Below are positions 16,174 to 24,401 of a DNA stretch of 38,735 nucleotides, piece by piece; within the stretch, counting starts at the first letter, position 1; each line of letters opens with the position of its first letter. The DNA comes from an uncultured Roseburia sp. GTDB lineage: Bacteria; Bacillota; Clostridia; Lachnospirales; Lachnospiraceae. Position numbers and translations under genes: made by a program. The notes under the pieces are model-generated. The model was given only the letters and a program-made list of their open reading frames with translations, did not search any database and had not been told where the DNA came from. The DNA lies in NCBI GenBank assembly GCA_900550935.1, contig URUD01000028.1:1-38735 (forward strand), given 5' to 3'.

Positions 16174-16617
16174 ATGTATAGCGAAAAAGTAATGGATCAT
16201 TTTAATCACCCAAGAAACGTAGGCGAAATTGAAAACGCAAGTGGTGTCGGTACTGTTGGAAATGCAAAATGCGGTGACATCATGCGAATGTATCTGGACA
16301 TTGATGACAACGGCATCATCCAGGATGTAAAATTCAAAACATTTGGCTGTGGTGCAGCTGTTGCTACCAGCAGCATGGCAACCGAGCTTGTAAAAGGAAA
16401 AACCGTACAGCAGGCGCTGGAAGTTACCAACAAAGCAGTTATGGAGGCATTAGACGGACTGCCGCCAGTAAAAGTACACTGTTCCCTTCTGGCAGAAGAG
16501 GCGATCCACGCAGCATTATGGGATTATGCAGAGAAGAACCACATTAAGATCGAGGGACTTGAAAAACCGGTAAACGATATCAGTGAAAAAGAAGAGGGTA
16601 TCGAGGAAGAATATTAA
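16174..16617 (+). CDS. nifU: Fe-S cluster scaffold protein (NifU/IscU type)
   Basis: The 147-residue scaffold starts MYSEKVMDHFNHPRNVG, the usual IscU opening. The three cluster-binding cysteines are in place: NAKCGD, FGCGAA and VHCSLL. It has an acidic C-terminal tail of about 20 residues beyond the IscU core but lacks the C-terminal NifU thioredoxin-like domain, so it is a clostridial short NifU. It receives sulfur from the upstream desulfurase. It lies between nifS and metY with short gaps (16 and 21 bases) and clear Shine-Dalgarno sites. Confidence 0.95.
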   Translation: MYSEKVMDHFNHPRNVGEIENASGVGTVGNAKCGDIMRMYLDIDDNGIIQDVKFKTFGCGAAVATSSMATELVKGKTVQQALEVTNKAVMEALDGLPPVKVHCSLLAEEAIHAALWDYAEKNHIKIEGLEKPVNDISEKEEGIEEEY

Positions 16618-16638
16618 AAAGGACAAAGGAGACAGGCT

Positions 16639-17949
16639 ATGGAAAAGAAAAAATCATTAGAGGAAAGACAGTTAGCATTTGAAACATTACAGTTACATGT
16701 AGGTCAGGAGCAGGCAGATCCGGCTACCGATGCAAGAGCAGTGCCGATCTATGCAACTTCATCTTATGTATTCCACAACAGTGATCATGCAGAGGCAAGA
16801 TTTAATCTTTCTGATGCCGGAAATATCTACGGAAGACTGACCAACCCGACACAGGAAGTGTTTGAGAAGAGGATTGCAGCTTTAGAGGGTGGTGTTGCAG
16901 CACTTGCAGTTGCATCCGGAGCGGCAGCCGTAACCTATACGATCCAGAATCTGGCACAGGCAGGAGATCATATTGTTGCAGCCAATAATATTTATGGCGG
17001 AACATATAACCTTTTGGCTCATACGTTACCGGAATACGGCATCAAAACAACGTTTGTAGAGCCACTTGATGTAACAAACTTTGAAAAAGCAATCCAGGAG
17101 AACACCAAGGCACTTTACATTGAGACACTTGGAAATCCAAATTCTGATGTGACTGATATTGAAGCGATCGCAAAGATCGCACATGCACACAAAATTCCTC
17201 TGGTGGTTGACAGCACCTTTGCAACTCCGTTTTTAGTACGTCCGATCGAATACGGCGCAGACATCGTAGTTCATTCTGCAACCAAATTCATCGGTGGACA
17301 TGGAACCGCGATCGGTGGTGTGATCATTGATGGTGGTAAATTTGACTGGGAGGCATCTGGCAAATTCCCATCTCTTACCGAGCCAAACCCAAGCTATCAT
17401 GGTATCAGCTTTACCAAGGCAGTCGGACCGGCAGCATTCGTAACCAAGATCCGTGCCATCTTATTAAGGGATACCGGAGCTGCGATTTCTCCGTTCCATG
17501 CATTTATGTTTTTACAGGGGCTGGAAACACTGTCTTTACGTGTAGAACGTCATGTGGAAAATGCCTTAAAGGTTGTAGAATACTTAAATCAGCATCCGCA
17601 GGTAGAGAAAGTACATCATCCATCCATCACAGAGGATAAAGAACAGCAGAGACTGTATCAGAAGTACTTCCCGAATGGTGGCGGTTCCATCTTTACCTTT
17701 GAGATCAAAGGGGATGAAAGAACAGCAAAGGACTTTATCGACAATCTTGAGATATTCTCCCTGCTTGCAAACGTAGCAGATGTAAAATCTCTGGCGATCC
17801 ATCCGAAGTCAACCACACACTCCCAGCTTAGCAATGAAGAAGCTGCAGAGCAGGGCATTTACCCGAATACGATCCGTTTATCCATTGGAACAGAAAATAT
17901 CAAAGATATCATTGAAGATTTAGACGAGGCATTTAAAGCAATTTCATAA
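16639..17949 (+). CDS. metY: O-acetylhomoserine sulfhydrylase (MetY type)
   Basis: The 436-residue protein belongs to the Cys/Met-metabolism PLP family. Landmarks are ATSSYVF and GRLTNPT near the N-terminus, ASGAAAVTYTI, and the PLP-lysine motif HSATKFIGGHGTAIGG (about residues 210-225). The length of 430 and the insert before the PLP site fit O-acetylhomoserine aminocarboxypropyltransferase, which makes homocysteine from O-acetylhomoserine and sulfide, rather than the shorter (380-residue) cystathionine gamma-synthase. It sits between Fe-S assembly genes and cysK, so sulfide assimilation is co-expressed with the cysteine-consuming desulfurase. Other specificities within the family, including methanethiol use, cannot be excluded. 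Confidence 0.9.
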   Translation: MEKKKSLEERQLAFETLQLHVGQEQADPATDARAVPIYATSSYVFHNSDHAEARFNLSDAGNIYGRLTNPTQEVFEKRIAALEGGVAALAVASGAAAVTYTIQNLAQAGDHIVAANNIYGGTYNLLAHTLPEYGIKTTFVEPLDVTNFEKAIQENTKALYIETLGNPNSDVTDIEAIAKIAHAHKIPLVVDSTFATPFLVRPIEYGADIVVHSATKFIGGHGTAIGGVIIDGGKFDWEASGKFPSLTEPNPSYHGISFTKAVGPAAFVTKIRAILLRDTGAAISPFHAFMFLQGLETLSLRVERHVENALKVVEYLNQHPQVEKVHHPSITEDKEQQRLYQKYFPNGGGSIFTFEIKGDERTAKDFIDNLEIFSLLANVADVKSLAIHPKSTTHSQLSNEEAAEQGIYPNTIRLSIGTENIKDIIEDLDEAFKAIS

Positions 17950-17969
17950 AAGAAAAGGAGAGGACAATT

Positions 17970-18902
17970 ATGGCAAAGATTTATCAGAGCGCAACACAGT
18001 TAATTGGAAATACACCCTTACTTGAAGTGACCAATCTGGAAAGATCAAAAGAACTCGAAGCAAAACTTTTAGTAAAACTCGAGTATTTTAATCCATCAGG
18101 AAGTGTAAAAGACCGTGCAGCATATTACATGGTAAAAGATGCTGAGGAAAAGGGCATTTTAAAAGATGGGTCTGTTATCATCGAGCCGACTTCTGGAAAC
18201 ACTGGTATCGGCCTTGCATCGATCGCGGCTGCAAGAGGGTACCGTACGATACTTACCATGCCTGAGACTATGAGTGTTGAACGTCGTAATATCTTAAAAG
18301 CATATGGTGCAGAGATTGTTCTGACCGAGGGGGCCAAGGGAATGAAAGGTGCGATCGCAAAAGCAGAGGAACTGGCGAAGGAGATCCCGAACAGCTTTAT
18401 TCCGGCACAGTTCTCGAATCCTGCAAATGCACAGGCACACTTTGAAACAACCGGACCGGAAATATGGGAAGATACAGACGGAGCAGTGGACTTTTTCGTA
18501 GCCGGTGTTGGAACCGGTGGTACGGTAACCGGAACCGGTGAGTTCTTAAAATCCAAAAAGGCAGATGTGAAGATCGTAGCAGTAGAGCCGGAGACTTCCC
18601 CGGTACTTTCCAAGGGAACGGCAGGCCCTCATAAGATCCAGGGAATTGGTGCAGGATTTGTTCCGGATGTATTAAATACCAAAGTATATGACGAAGTACT
18701 GCCAGTATCCAACGAGGACGCATTTGCAACATCAAAAGAGCTGGCAAAAGCAGAGGGAATTTTAGTTGGTATTTCTTCCGGAGCTGCTTTGTACGCAGCG
18801 ATCGAACTTGCAAAGCGCCCAGAGAATAAAGGAAAGACCATTGTTGCGCTGCTTCCGGACAGTGGAGACCGGTATTACTCTACCCCATTATTTGCAGAAT
18901 AA
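17970..18902 (+). CDS. cysK: Cysteine synthase A (O-acetylserine sulfhydrylase)
   Basis: The 310-residue PLP enzyme makes cysteine from O-acetylserine and sulfide. It has the PLP-lysine motif PSGSVKDRAAYYM (about residues 37-49), the substrate loop TSGNTGIGLA, the phosphate-binding GTGGTVTGTG, and SSGAALYAA near the C-terminus, all standard for CysK. In Bacillus the CysK protein also forms a complex with the Rrf2 regulator CymR to signal cysteine supply. As an Rrf2-type operator precedes this operon, a similar partnership is possible but not shown. It is the last gene of the operon and is followed by a terminator. Confidence 0.95.
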   Translation: MAKIYQSATQLIGNTPLLEVTNLERSKELEAKLLVKLEYFNPSGSVKDRAAYYMVKDAEEKGILKDGSVIIEPTSGNTGIGLASIAAARGYRTILTMPETMSVERRNILKAYGAEIVLTEGAKGMKGAIAKAEELAKEIPNSFIPAQFSNPANAQAHFETTGPEIWEDTDGAVDFFVAGVGTGGTVTGTGEFLKSKKADVKIVAVEPETSPVLSKGTAGPHKIQGIGAGFVPDVLNTKVYDEVLPVSNEDAFATSKELAKAEGILVGISSGAALYAAIELAKRPENKGKTIVALLPDSGDRYYSTPLFAE

Positions 18903-18934
18903 GCGGACGAGTGGAAGAACAGAAATAAGAAGTG

Positions 18935-18976
18935 GAGAAGATTTCTCAAAAAGAGAAGGTCTTCTCTATTTTTTTT
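18935..18976 (+). terminator. Terminator of nifS-nifU-metY-cysK operon
   Basis: GAGAAGATTTCTC at 18935 pairs, with a small bulge, with GAGAAGGTCTTCTC ending at 18966, and a run of eight T follows at 18969-18976. It lies 32 bases after the cysK stop. Confidence 0.8.
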
Positions 18977-19045
18977 GTTTCTATTTTGGCAAGTGTGTGC
19001 TAAAATAAAAGGTAAACATAAAATAAACGAAATTGGGGACAACAG

Positions 19046-19588
19046 ATGGAAAAACTGAGTAACAATACAAAGGAAGTTTTAAGCTGGATCATTACATTTG
19101 CGCTGGCGATTGGGGCAGCATTTCTGATAAAAAATTATCTGATCATCAATGCAGATGTTCCAACCGGTTCAATGGAAAATACGATCATGCCGGGCGACCG
19201 CCTGATCGGAAACCGCCTTGCTTATAAAAAGGAAGGACCAAAGCGTGGTGATGTTGTGATCTTCCATTATCCGGATAACGAGGAAGAACTGTATGTAAAA
19301 AGAGTCATTGGTCTGCCGGGGGAGACAGTGGATATTGATAATGGACAGATCTACATAGATGGGGCAGAAACTCCGCTTCAGGAAAATTATCTGAAAGAGA
19401 CATGGACAGTAGCAACAGGCCCCTATCATTTTGAAGTGCCGGAGGATTCCTATCTTGTGATGGGAGACAACCGGAACGATTCCTGGGATGCAAGGTACTG
19501 GGATAATACCTATGTGCATCTGGATAAGATCCTTGGAAAAGGGGAGGTAATTTACTGGCCATTACAAGATTTTGGCAAGATAGAGTAG
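19046..19588 (+). CDS. lepB: Signal peptidase I
   Basis: The 180-residue type I signal peptidase has one N-terminal membrane segment (WIITFALAIGAAFLIKNYLI, about residues 12-32). The catalytic Ser follows in PTGSMENTI and the catalytic Lys in YVKRVIGLPGE. The conserved MGDNRNDSWDARYW lies near the C-terminus. It cleaves signal peptides from exported proteins outside the membrane. The single anchor and size fit Gram-positive SipS-like enzymes. A cation transporter gene begins 18 bases after the stop, so the two are probably co-transcribed. Confidence 0.95.
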   Translation: MEKLSNNTKEVLSWIITFALAIGAAFLIKNYLIINADVPTGSMENTIMPGDRLIGNRLAYKKEGPKRGDVVIFHYPDNEEELYVKRVIGLPGETVDIDNGQIYIDGAETPLQENYLKETWTVATGPYHFEVPEDSYLVMGDNRNDSWDARYWDNTYVHLDKILGKGEVIYWPLQDFGKIE

Positions 19589-19606
19589 CAAAACAGGGGG
19601 GAAGCT

Positions 19607-20776
19607 ATGATTACATTTTTTTCAAAATTCTTTATCCGGGAAAAACAGGATAAGGTAAAAATGCGTCAGGAGTATGGCGTATTGTGCGGTGTTGTGGGGA
19701 TTCTGTTAAATATTCTTTTGTTTATCGGCAAGTTTATTGCAGGAACGATCAGTCATTCGATCGCGATCACAGCGGATGCGATCAACAACCTTTCAGATGC
19801 AGGTTCTTCTTTTGTGACGTTGATTGGATTTAAACTGGCAGGGGCAAAGCCGGATCCGGAGCATCCGTTTGGACATGGAAGGATCGAATATGTATCCGGC
19901 CTTGTTGTGGCAGCGGCAATTCTTCTAATGGCGTATGAGCTGGTACGTGATTCCATCGGAAAGATCATCCATCCGGAAGAGACGGAATATTCGATGTTAA
20001 TGATTGCAATCCTGGTCGTATCCATTCTGGTTAAAATCTATATGTTTTATTATAACAACAGTATCGGAAAAAAGATTGATTCGGCAGCAATGAAAGCAAC
20101 GGCGATGGACAGTCTGAGTGACACCTGTGCCACGACGGTGGTACTGATCGCAACGCTCGTAGGCTTTTATACTGGGATTCAGATCGATGGATATTGTGGT
20201 GCACTGGTCGGACTCTTTATTTTCTATGCCGGCATCCATGCGGCAAAAGAGACATTGGATCCACTGTTAGGGCAGCCACCGGAAGAGGAGTTTGTAGAGC
20301 AGATCGATCGTATTGTTATGTCACATGAAGAGGTCTGCGGCATTCATGATCTGATCGTACACGATTATGGTCCGGGACGGAGAATGATCTCTCTTCATGC
20401 AGAGGTTCCGGCAGAGGGAGATATTTTAGAGGTTCATGATATTATTGATAACATTGAGAATGAATTGAAGGCGAAGCTGGGATGCGAGGCAACGATACAT
20501 ATGGATCCGATCGTGACATCGGATGAACATGTAAGCGAGATGAAAGCAGCGGTCATTTCTATTATCAAAGGAATTGATGAGATCATCCAGATCCATGATT
20601 TCCGTGTCGTGACAGGACCAACGCATTCAAACCTGATTTTTGATGTGCTGGTGCCATACAAGTTTTATATCAGTGATGAAGAACTGATAACGATGATTGA
20701 GAAAGAAGTCAAAAAGAAATTGGGCAATAACCATAATGTGGTCATCAACGTTGACAAATCATACATTTCAATCTAG
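19607..20776 (+). CDS. Cation diffusion facilitator (CDF) family transporter
   Basis: The 389-residue protein has about six membrane segments in residues 25-210. The CDF metal-site signature is ITADAINNLSDAGSS (about residues 53-67) and the second pair of site-A ligands is in MDSLSDTCAT. HPFGHGRIEYVSGL is also conserved. The C-terminal 180 residues are an extended cytosolic domain, longer than in FieF, with two ferredoxin-like stretches (IDRIVMSHEEVCGIHDL and ISIIKGIDEIIQIHDF). CDF proteins export Zn, Mn, Fe or Co by proton exchange. NxxD and DxxxD-type sites suggest an Mn-type clade, but I cannot assign the metal. It follows lepB closely. Confidence 0.9.
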   Translation: MITFFSKFFIREKQDKVKMRQEYGVLCGVVGILLNILLFIGKFIAGTISHSIAITADAINNLSDAGSSFVTLIGFKLAGAKPDPEHPFGHGRIEYVSGLVVAAAILLMAYELVRDSIGKIIHPEETEYSMLMIAILVVSILVKIYMFYYNNSIGKKIDSAAMKATAMDSLSDTCATTVVLIATLVGFYTGIQIDGYCGALVGLFIFYAGIHAAKETLDPLLGQPPEEEFVEQIDRIVMSHEEVCGIHDLIVHDYGPGRRMISLHAEVPAEGDILEVHDIIDNIENELKAKLGCEATIHMDPIVTSDEHVSEMKAAVISIIKGIDEIIQIHDFRVVTGPTHSNLIFDVLVPYKFYISDEELITMIEKEVKKKLGNNHNVVINVDKSYISI

Positions 20777-20871
20777 TACTTTGGTTCATATTTTTGAGAA
20801 AATAATTGTAAATGAAGACAAAAATATTTATAATAAAATTAGTCTATGTTTGAAGATGAAGGAGATAAGAC

Positions 20872-21921
20872 GTGAGGCAGATTTATGGAACAAGCCAGAG
20901 TGGCAATCTAAAGGAAGCGGTAAAAGGAATCAGTAATCCTAAATTAATTCTCCTGTTGTCCAATCAGGAGAAGTTTAAAGAGCATGTAGCGGAGTTAGCA
21001 GAACTGTATCCGGGTGTGCCAAGTATCGGGTGTGTGGGGATGAGTTATGCGTCAAAGGTAACAGAAAAGGGTGTCAGTGTCGTGGCATTTTCCGATGTTA
21101 CGGTTGCAGCAAATGTCATTGAGCAGGCATCGGTCATGCCGGTAAAATATATTTCCCGATTAGAAGAAGATCTGCGCAAGGTAGGCGCATCGGAGCGGGA
21201 TACAGTATGTATTGATTTTTGTACCGGAAACGACGCCTGTGTACTGACTACGATGTACAGTGTCCTTGGCAGACAGAAAATCTCTCTGATGGGGGGAACC
21301 GGAGATGCAGGCATGGTATCTTTGAATGGAACGGTCTATCAGGATGCAGCAGTTTATGCGCTGGTCAAGAGCACTGGAAAGGTAAAGGTATACAAAGAGA
21401 ATCTGTATCAGCCATTATCGGATTACCGGTTTGTTGCATCTAAGACGAATCGCGAAAAATACGTGTTAGGAGAACTGAACGGAAAGGCTGCCAAACAGGT
21501 CTATCAGGATTCCTTACATATAGCAGAGAAAGATATCGTAAACCAGACATTTAAAAATCCACTTGGCAAGATGAACGGACAGGATGTTTGCATTATTTCT
21601 ATCAAAGAGGTAGAGGGAAACAGCCTGTGCTGTTACAGACAGGTCAATGATTCGGATGTGTTGACTTTATTACAGGTTCAGGATTACAAGGAGATTGCAG
21701 AGAATACGGTAAGCCGTATTAAGGCTGATTTTACGCACATTTCCGGAGTATTTTCCGTAAACTGCGTATTTCGTTATCTTTTGTTTAGTCAGGAACATAA
21801 CATGGATGATTACCTGAATACAATGGGAAAACTGGGCAATCATGCAGGATTTATCGGTTTTGGAGAACACTACAATCATCAGTTTGTTAACCAGACAATG
21901 ACCTGCGTGGTATTTGAATAA
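20872..21921 (+). CDS. FIST domain sensor protein
   Basis: The 349-residue soluble protein starts at GTG 20872, behind AAGGAGATAAGAC. It shows FIST N and C domains: GTSQSGNLKEAVKGI, then LYPGVPSIGCVGMSYA, GTGDAGMVSLNG, and a C-terminal FIST_C region ending SHISGVFSVNCVFRYLLF-like and HAGFIGFGEHY. FIST domains are predicted to bind small ligands such as amino acids and occur with signal-transduction proteins. There is no membrane segment. The stop lies 28 bases before the start of a soluble methyl-accepting receptor, so the two probably form one sensing unit. Confidence 0.85.
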   Translation: MRQIYGTSQSGNLKEAVKGISNPKLILLLSNQEKFKEHVAELAELYPGVPSIGCVGMSYASKVTEKGVSVVAFSDVTVAANVIEQASVMPVKYISRLEEDLRKVGASERDTVCIDFCTGNDACVLTTMYSVLGRQKISLMGGTGDAGMVSLNGTVYQDAAVYALVKSTGKVKVYKENLYQPLSDYRFVASKTNREKYVLGELNGKAAKQVYQDSLHIAEKDIVNQTFKNPLGKMNGQDVCIISIKEVEGNSLCCYRQVNDSDVLTLLQVQDYKEIAENTVSRIKADFTHISGVFSVNCVFRYLLFSQEHNMDDYLNTMGKLGNHAGFIGFGEHYNHQFVNQTMTCVVFE

Positions 21922-21949
21922 GCGATTGGGGAAGAGAGGAGAACAGGTT

Positions 21950-22900
21950 ATGTTTTTAGCAAAGAAAAATGAAAAAATAGAAGAAGTTGATCAGAGAGAA
22001 CCGTTGAATTTACATCCGATCGTTCATGTTGCGGACAGTCTGAGAGATTATCAGAAAGAGCTTGTGCGTAATGAAGTGGATTCTTTGAACGAACTTCAGG
22101 AGGTTCAGAAGAGATTTCACGAAGTATTAGAGGAGAATGCAAGCCTTCGTGAAAAACTGGATACTTTTTATGATATTTTTACATCGGTTGGAGACGTTTC
22201 CATGCAGTTTGCAGGGGTACAGCAGCAGATTACAGAATCAGTGAATCAGGCACAACAGCAGGTTGGTGGGCTGAAAGAAAGTTCCGGTCAGGTGCAGGAG
22301 CATTTCGTTGAGATCGAGAATACTTTTGCGGATTTCCAGTCATCGGTGCAGAAGATCAAGGACTGTATGACACAGATCATTTCAATTGCAAATCAGACAA
22401 ACATGCTTGCGTTAAACGCATCAATCGAGGCAGCAAGAGCCGGAGAACAGGGAAAAGGTTTTGCAGTGGTAGCAGAGGAAGTAAAGAACCTTGCCAATGA
22501 GATCAAAAATCTGGTCAGCACCGTAGACATCAGCATTGGAGACGTGGAGCAGGATACCGAGAAACTCAATGCCAGCATTACAACGTCAAAGGATGCGCTT
22601 AGCCAGAGTATTGAGAATGTGGAGGGAACACACGAAGTATTTGATCAGATCACCGAGGCAGCAGGTGGTGCAGGAAAGGTACAGCAGGAGATTTCCGATG
22701 CACTTGAGGCATCCAAGCAGAAACTTTCCGATGTCAACCAGTCCTTTGCAGTAACGGAAAACCAGTTACAGGCGGTAGTAGACCATATTGATAAGGCAAA
22801 TGAGCTTGGCACCACAAAGAGTTCCATGTTTGAAGATATGGATAATATGCTTTCCCAGATCGCACCGATCGCAAAAGAACTGGAAAAGAAATACGATTAG
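21950..22900 (+). CDS. Soluble methyl-accepting chemotaxis-type receptor
   Basis: The 316-residue protein is read from ATG 21950 because GAGGAGAACAGG lies just upstream; the frame is open from a TTG at 21914 that overlaps the FIST stop. There is no membrane segment. An N-terminal coiled coil of about 80 residues leads into a signalling domain with the canonical hairpin tip: IANQTNMLALNASIEAARAG then GEQGKGFAVVAEEVKNLA. It should bind CheA/CheW in the cytoplasm. With no sensor domain of its own, it probably takes its input from the adjacent FIST protein. It ends just before the riboflavin promoter. Confidence 0.9.
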   Translation: MFLAKKNEKIEEVDQREPLNLHPIVHVADSLRDYQKELVRNEVDSLNELQEVQKRFHEVLEENASLREKLDTFYDIFTSVGDVSMQFAGVQQQITESVNQAQQQVGGLKESSGQVQEHFVEIENTFADFQSSVQKIKDCMTQIISIANQTNMLALNASIEAARAGEQGKGFAVVAEEVKNLANEIKNLVSTVDISIGDVEQDTEKLNASITTSKDALSQSIENVEGTHEVFDQITEAAGGAGKVQQEISDALEASKQKLSDVNQSFAVTENQLQAVVDHIDKANELGTTKSSMFEDMDNMLSQIAPIAKELEKKYD

Positions 22901-22903
22901 GAC

Positions 22904-22932
22904 TTGACAGTAATGGGTAACATTACTATACT
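22904..22932 (+). promoter_or_regulatory. Riboflavin operon promoter with palindrome in the spacer
   Basis: TTGACA (22904-22909) and TATACT (22927-22932) are 17 bases apart. The spacer is itself a perfect inverted repeat: AGTAATG (22909-22915) and CATTACT (22921-22927) with GGTAA between. The palindrome exactly fills the polymerase footprint core, so it looks like a repressor operator in addition to the downstream riboswitch. The promoter begins only four bases after the chemotaxis gene stop. Confidence 0.7.
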
Positions 22933-22954
22933 AAGACTTAGAAAAAGAATATTG

Positions 22955-23061
22955 ATCTTCAGGGCAGGGTGCAATTCCCTACCGGTGGTATAGCCCACGA
23001 GCCGCAAGGCATGATTCGGTGAAACTCCGAAGCCGACAGTATAGTCTGGATGAAAGAAGAT
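22955..23061 (+). ncRNA. FMN riboswitch (RFN element)
   Basis: This is the conserved RFN aptamer. ATCTTC at 22955 pairs with GAAGAT at 23056-23061 as the closing stem. Inside are AGGGCAGGGTGCAATTCCC, ACCGGTGGTATAGCCCACGA, GATTCGGTGAAACTCCG and AGCCGACAGTATAGTCTGGA, all in the standard order. FMN binding normally favours a downstream terminator. It is followed by riboflavin synthesis genes, as expected for feedback control. Confidence 0.97.
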
Positions 23062-23105
23062 AGCGTTTATATCAGGTAGAGGTCTATCTGAGAGAAATTG
23101 TTTTT

Positions 23106-23136
23106 AAGCTCTGGAATTATGATTCCGGAGCTTTTT
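23106..23136 (+). terminator. Riboswitch-controlled terminator
   Basis: AAGCTCTGGAAT (23106-23117) pairs with ATTCCGGAGCTT (23122-23133) and runs into five T. It lies 45 bases after the FMN aptamer. The CAGGTAGA / TCTATCTG sequences between aptamer and stem can pair and may belong to the switching region. Confidence 0.85.
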
Positions 23137-23212
23137 GTGTAGATGCATCTGCAATGCACGTTTTGCAGGGAAAGTGCATCAGAAACGTTTCTCAAAGGAG
23201 AACAGGAACGAT

Positions 23213-23250
23213 AAAAAGCTACTGTCCGAAGAAGGGCAGTAGCTTTTTTT
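23213..23250 (+). terminator. Second terminator-like hairpin before ribD
   Basis: AAAAAGCTACTG pairs with CAGTAGCTTTTT across a short internal CC/GG extension and a GAAGAA loop, and seven T follow. It lies 77 bases beyond the riboswitch terminator and ends 24 bases before the ribD start, so transcripts must pass two termination points. The left arm contains GCTACTG and no anti-terminator is obvious. Confidence 0.7.
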
Positions 23251-23273
23251 GTATGAAAAGGAGAGGCAGCAAA

Positions 23274-24401
23274 ATGGAGCAGGATGCTTTTTATATGAGA
23301 CAGGCAATGGAATTAGCGGAAAAGGGAAGGGGAGCGACCAATCCCAATCCCGTGGTAGGTGCTGTTATAGTAAAAGAGGGAAGAGTCATAGGAAGCGGTT
23401 ATCATGCGAAATACGGGGAACTGCATGCAGAACGCAATGCGCTTTCAGACTGTCAGAGGAGAGGTGAGGATGCAAAAGGGGCAACCATTTATGTTACATT
23501 GGAGCCGTGCTGCCATTATGGCAAAACACCACCCTGTACGGAAGCGATTTTAGAGGCGGGTATTTCACGCGTTGTGGTGGGTGCAAGAGACAGCAATCCG
23601 AAAGTGGCAGGAGGCGGCATTACTTTGCTGCGGCAGCATGGCGTTGAGGTGGCAGAGGGAGTCTTAGAAGAGGAATGCCGCAGGCAGAACCGGATCTTTT
23701 TCCATTATATGGAACAGAAGATGCCTTATGTTATTTTAAAATACGCAATGACACTGGATGGGAAGATCGCAACAACAAGTGGAAAGTCAAAGTGGATTAC
23801 CTGTGAGGAAGCGAGAAAACATGTGCATAACCTGAGGCGCGAATGTATGGGCATCATGGTGGGAGTGGGAACCGTTCTGGAAGATGATCCGATGTTAAAC
23901 TGCCGCCTGCCGGATGCAAAGGACCCGGTTCGTATTATCTGCGATACAAATTTAAGTACGCCACTGGGCAGTCAGGGCGGAAAAACAGCAAAGGAGCAGC
24001 AGACGATACTGGCAACCTGTACGGGGGATGAAAAAAAGCAGCAGGAATACCGGGACAGGGGATGTGAGGTTCTTGTGGTATCGAAAAAGGATGGAAAAGT
24101 TGATCTGTGGGCCTTGATGAAATGTCTGGCGGAAAAAGGGATTGACAGTATCTTGCTGGAGGGAGGCGGCACGTTAAATGACAGTGCATTGCAAAGCGGC
24201 ATTGTAAAGGAAATACATGCCTATGTCGCACCGAAGCTGTTTGGCGGAGCAACGGCAAAGACGCCGGTCATGGGATGTGGCGTTACAACACCGGATGAGG
24301 CATATCTGCTGCAGAATGTCCGGATCGAACCGGTTGGAACCGATTATGTCTGGATCGGAGAGCTATGCGAAAGGAGGCAGACATGTTTACCGGAATTATA
24401 G
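23274..24401 (+). CDS. ribD: Bifunctional riboflavin deaminase/reductase RibD
   Basis: The 375-residue protein starts at ATG 23274, behind AAGGAGAGG; an ATG at 23253 would overlap that site, and the longer frame from 23154 runs through the terminators. Residues 1 to about 145 are a zinc cytidine-deaminase domain with HAERNAL and LEPCCHYGKTPPC. The rest is the NADPH reductase domain with YAMTLDGKIATTSGKSKWIT and LLEGGGTLNDSAL. It performs the second and third steps from the GTP product toward riboflavin. It is the first gene of the rib operon and overlaps ribE by 19 bases. Confidence 0.95.
   Translation: MEQDAFYMRQAMELAEKGRGATNPNPVVGAVIVKEGRVIGSGYHAKYGELHAERNALSDCQRRGEDAKGATIYVTLEPCCHYGKTPPCTEAILEAGISRVVVGARDSNPKVAGGGITLLRQHGVEVAEGVLEEECRRQNRIFFHYMEQKMPYVILKYAMTLDGKIATTSGKSKWITCEEARKHVHNLRRECMGIMVGVGTVLEDDPMLNCRLPDAKDPVRIICDTNLSTPLGSQGGKTAKEQQTILATCTGDEKKQQEYRDRGCEVLVVSKKDGKVDLWALMKCLAEKGIDSILLEGGGTLNDSALQSGIVKEIHAYVAPKLFGGATAKTPVMGCGVTTPDEAYLLQNVRIEPVGTDYVWIGELCERRQTCLPEL

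Noticed and set aside
23154..23273. Upstream extension of ribD from ATG 23154
   Set aside because: The extra 40 codons run through the second terminator and lack a ribosome site, while ATG 23274 has a good one and begins where RibD homology starts.
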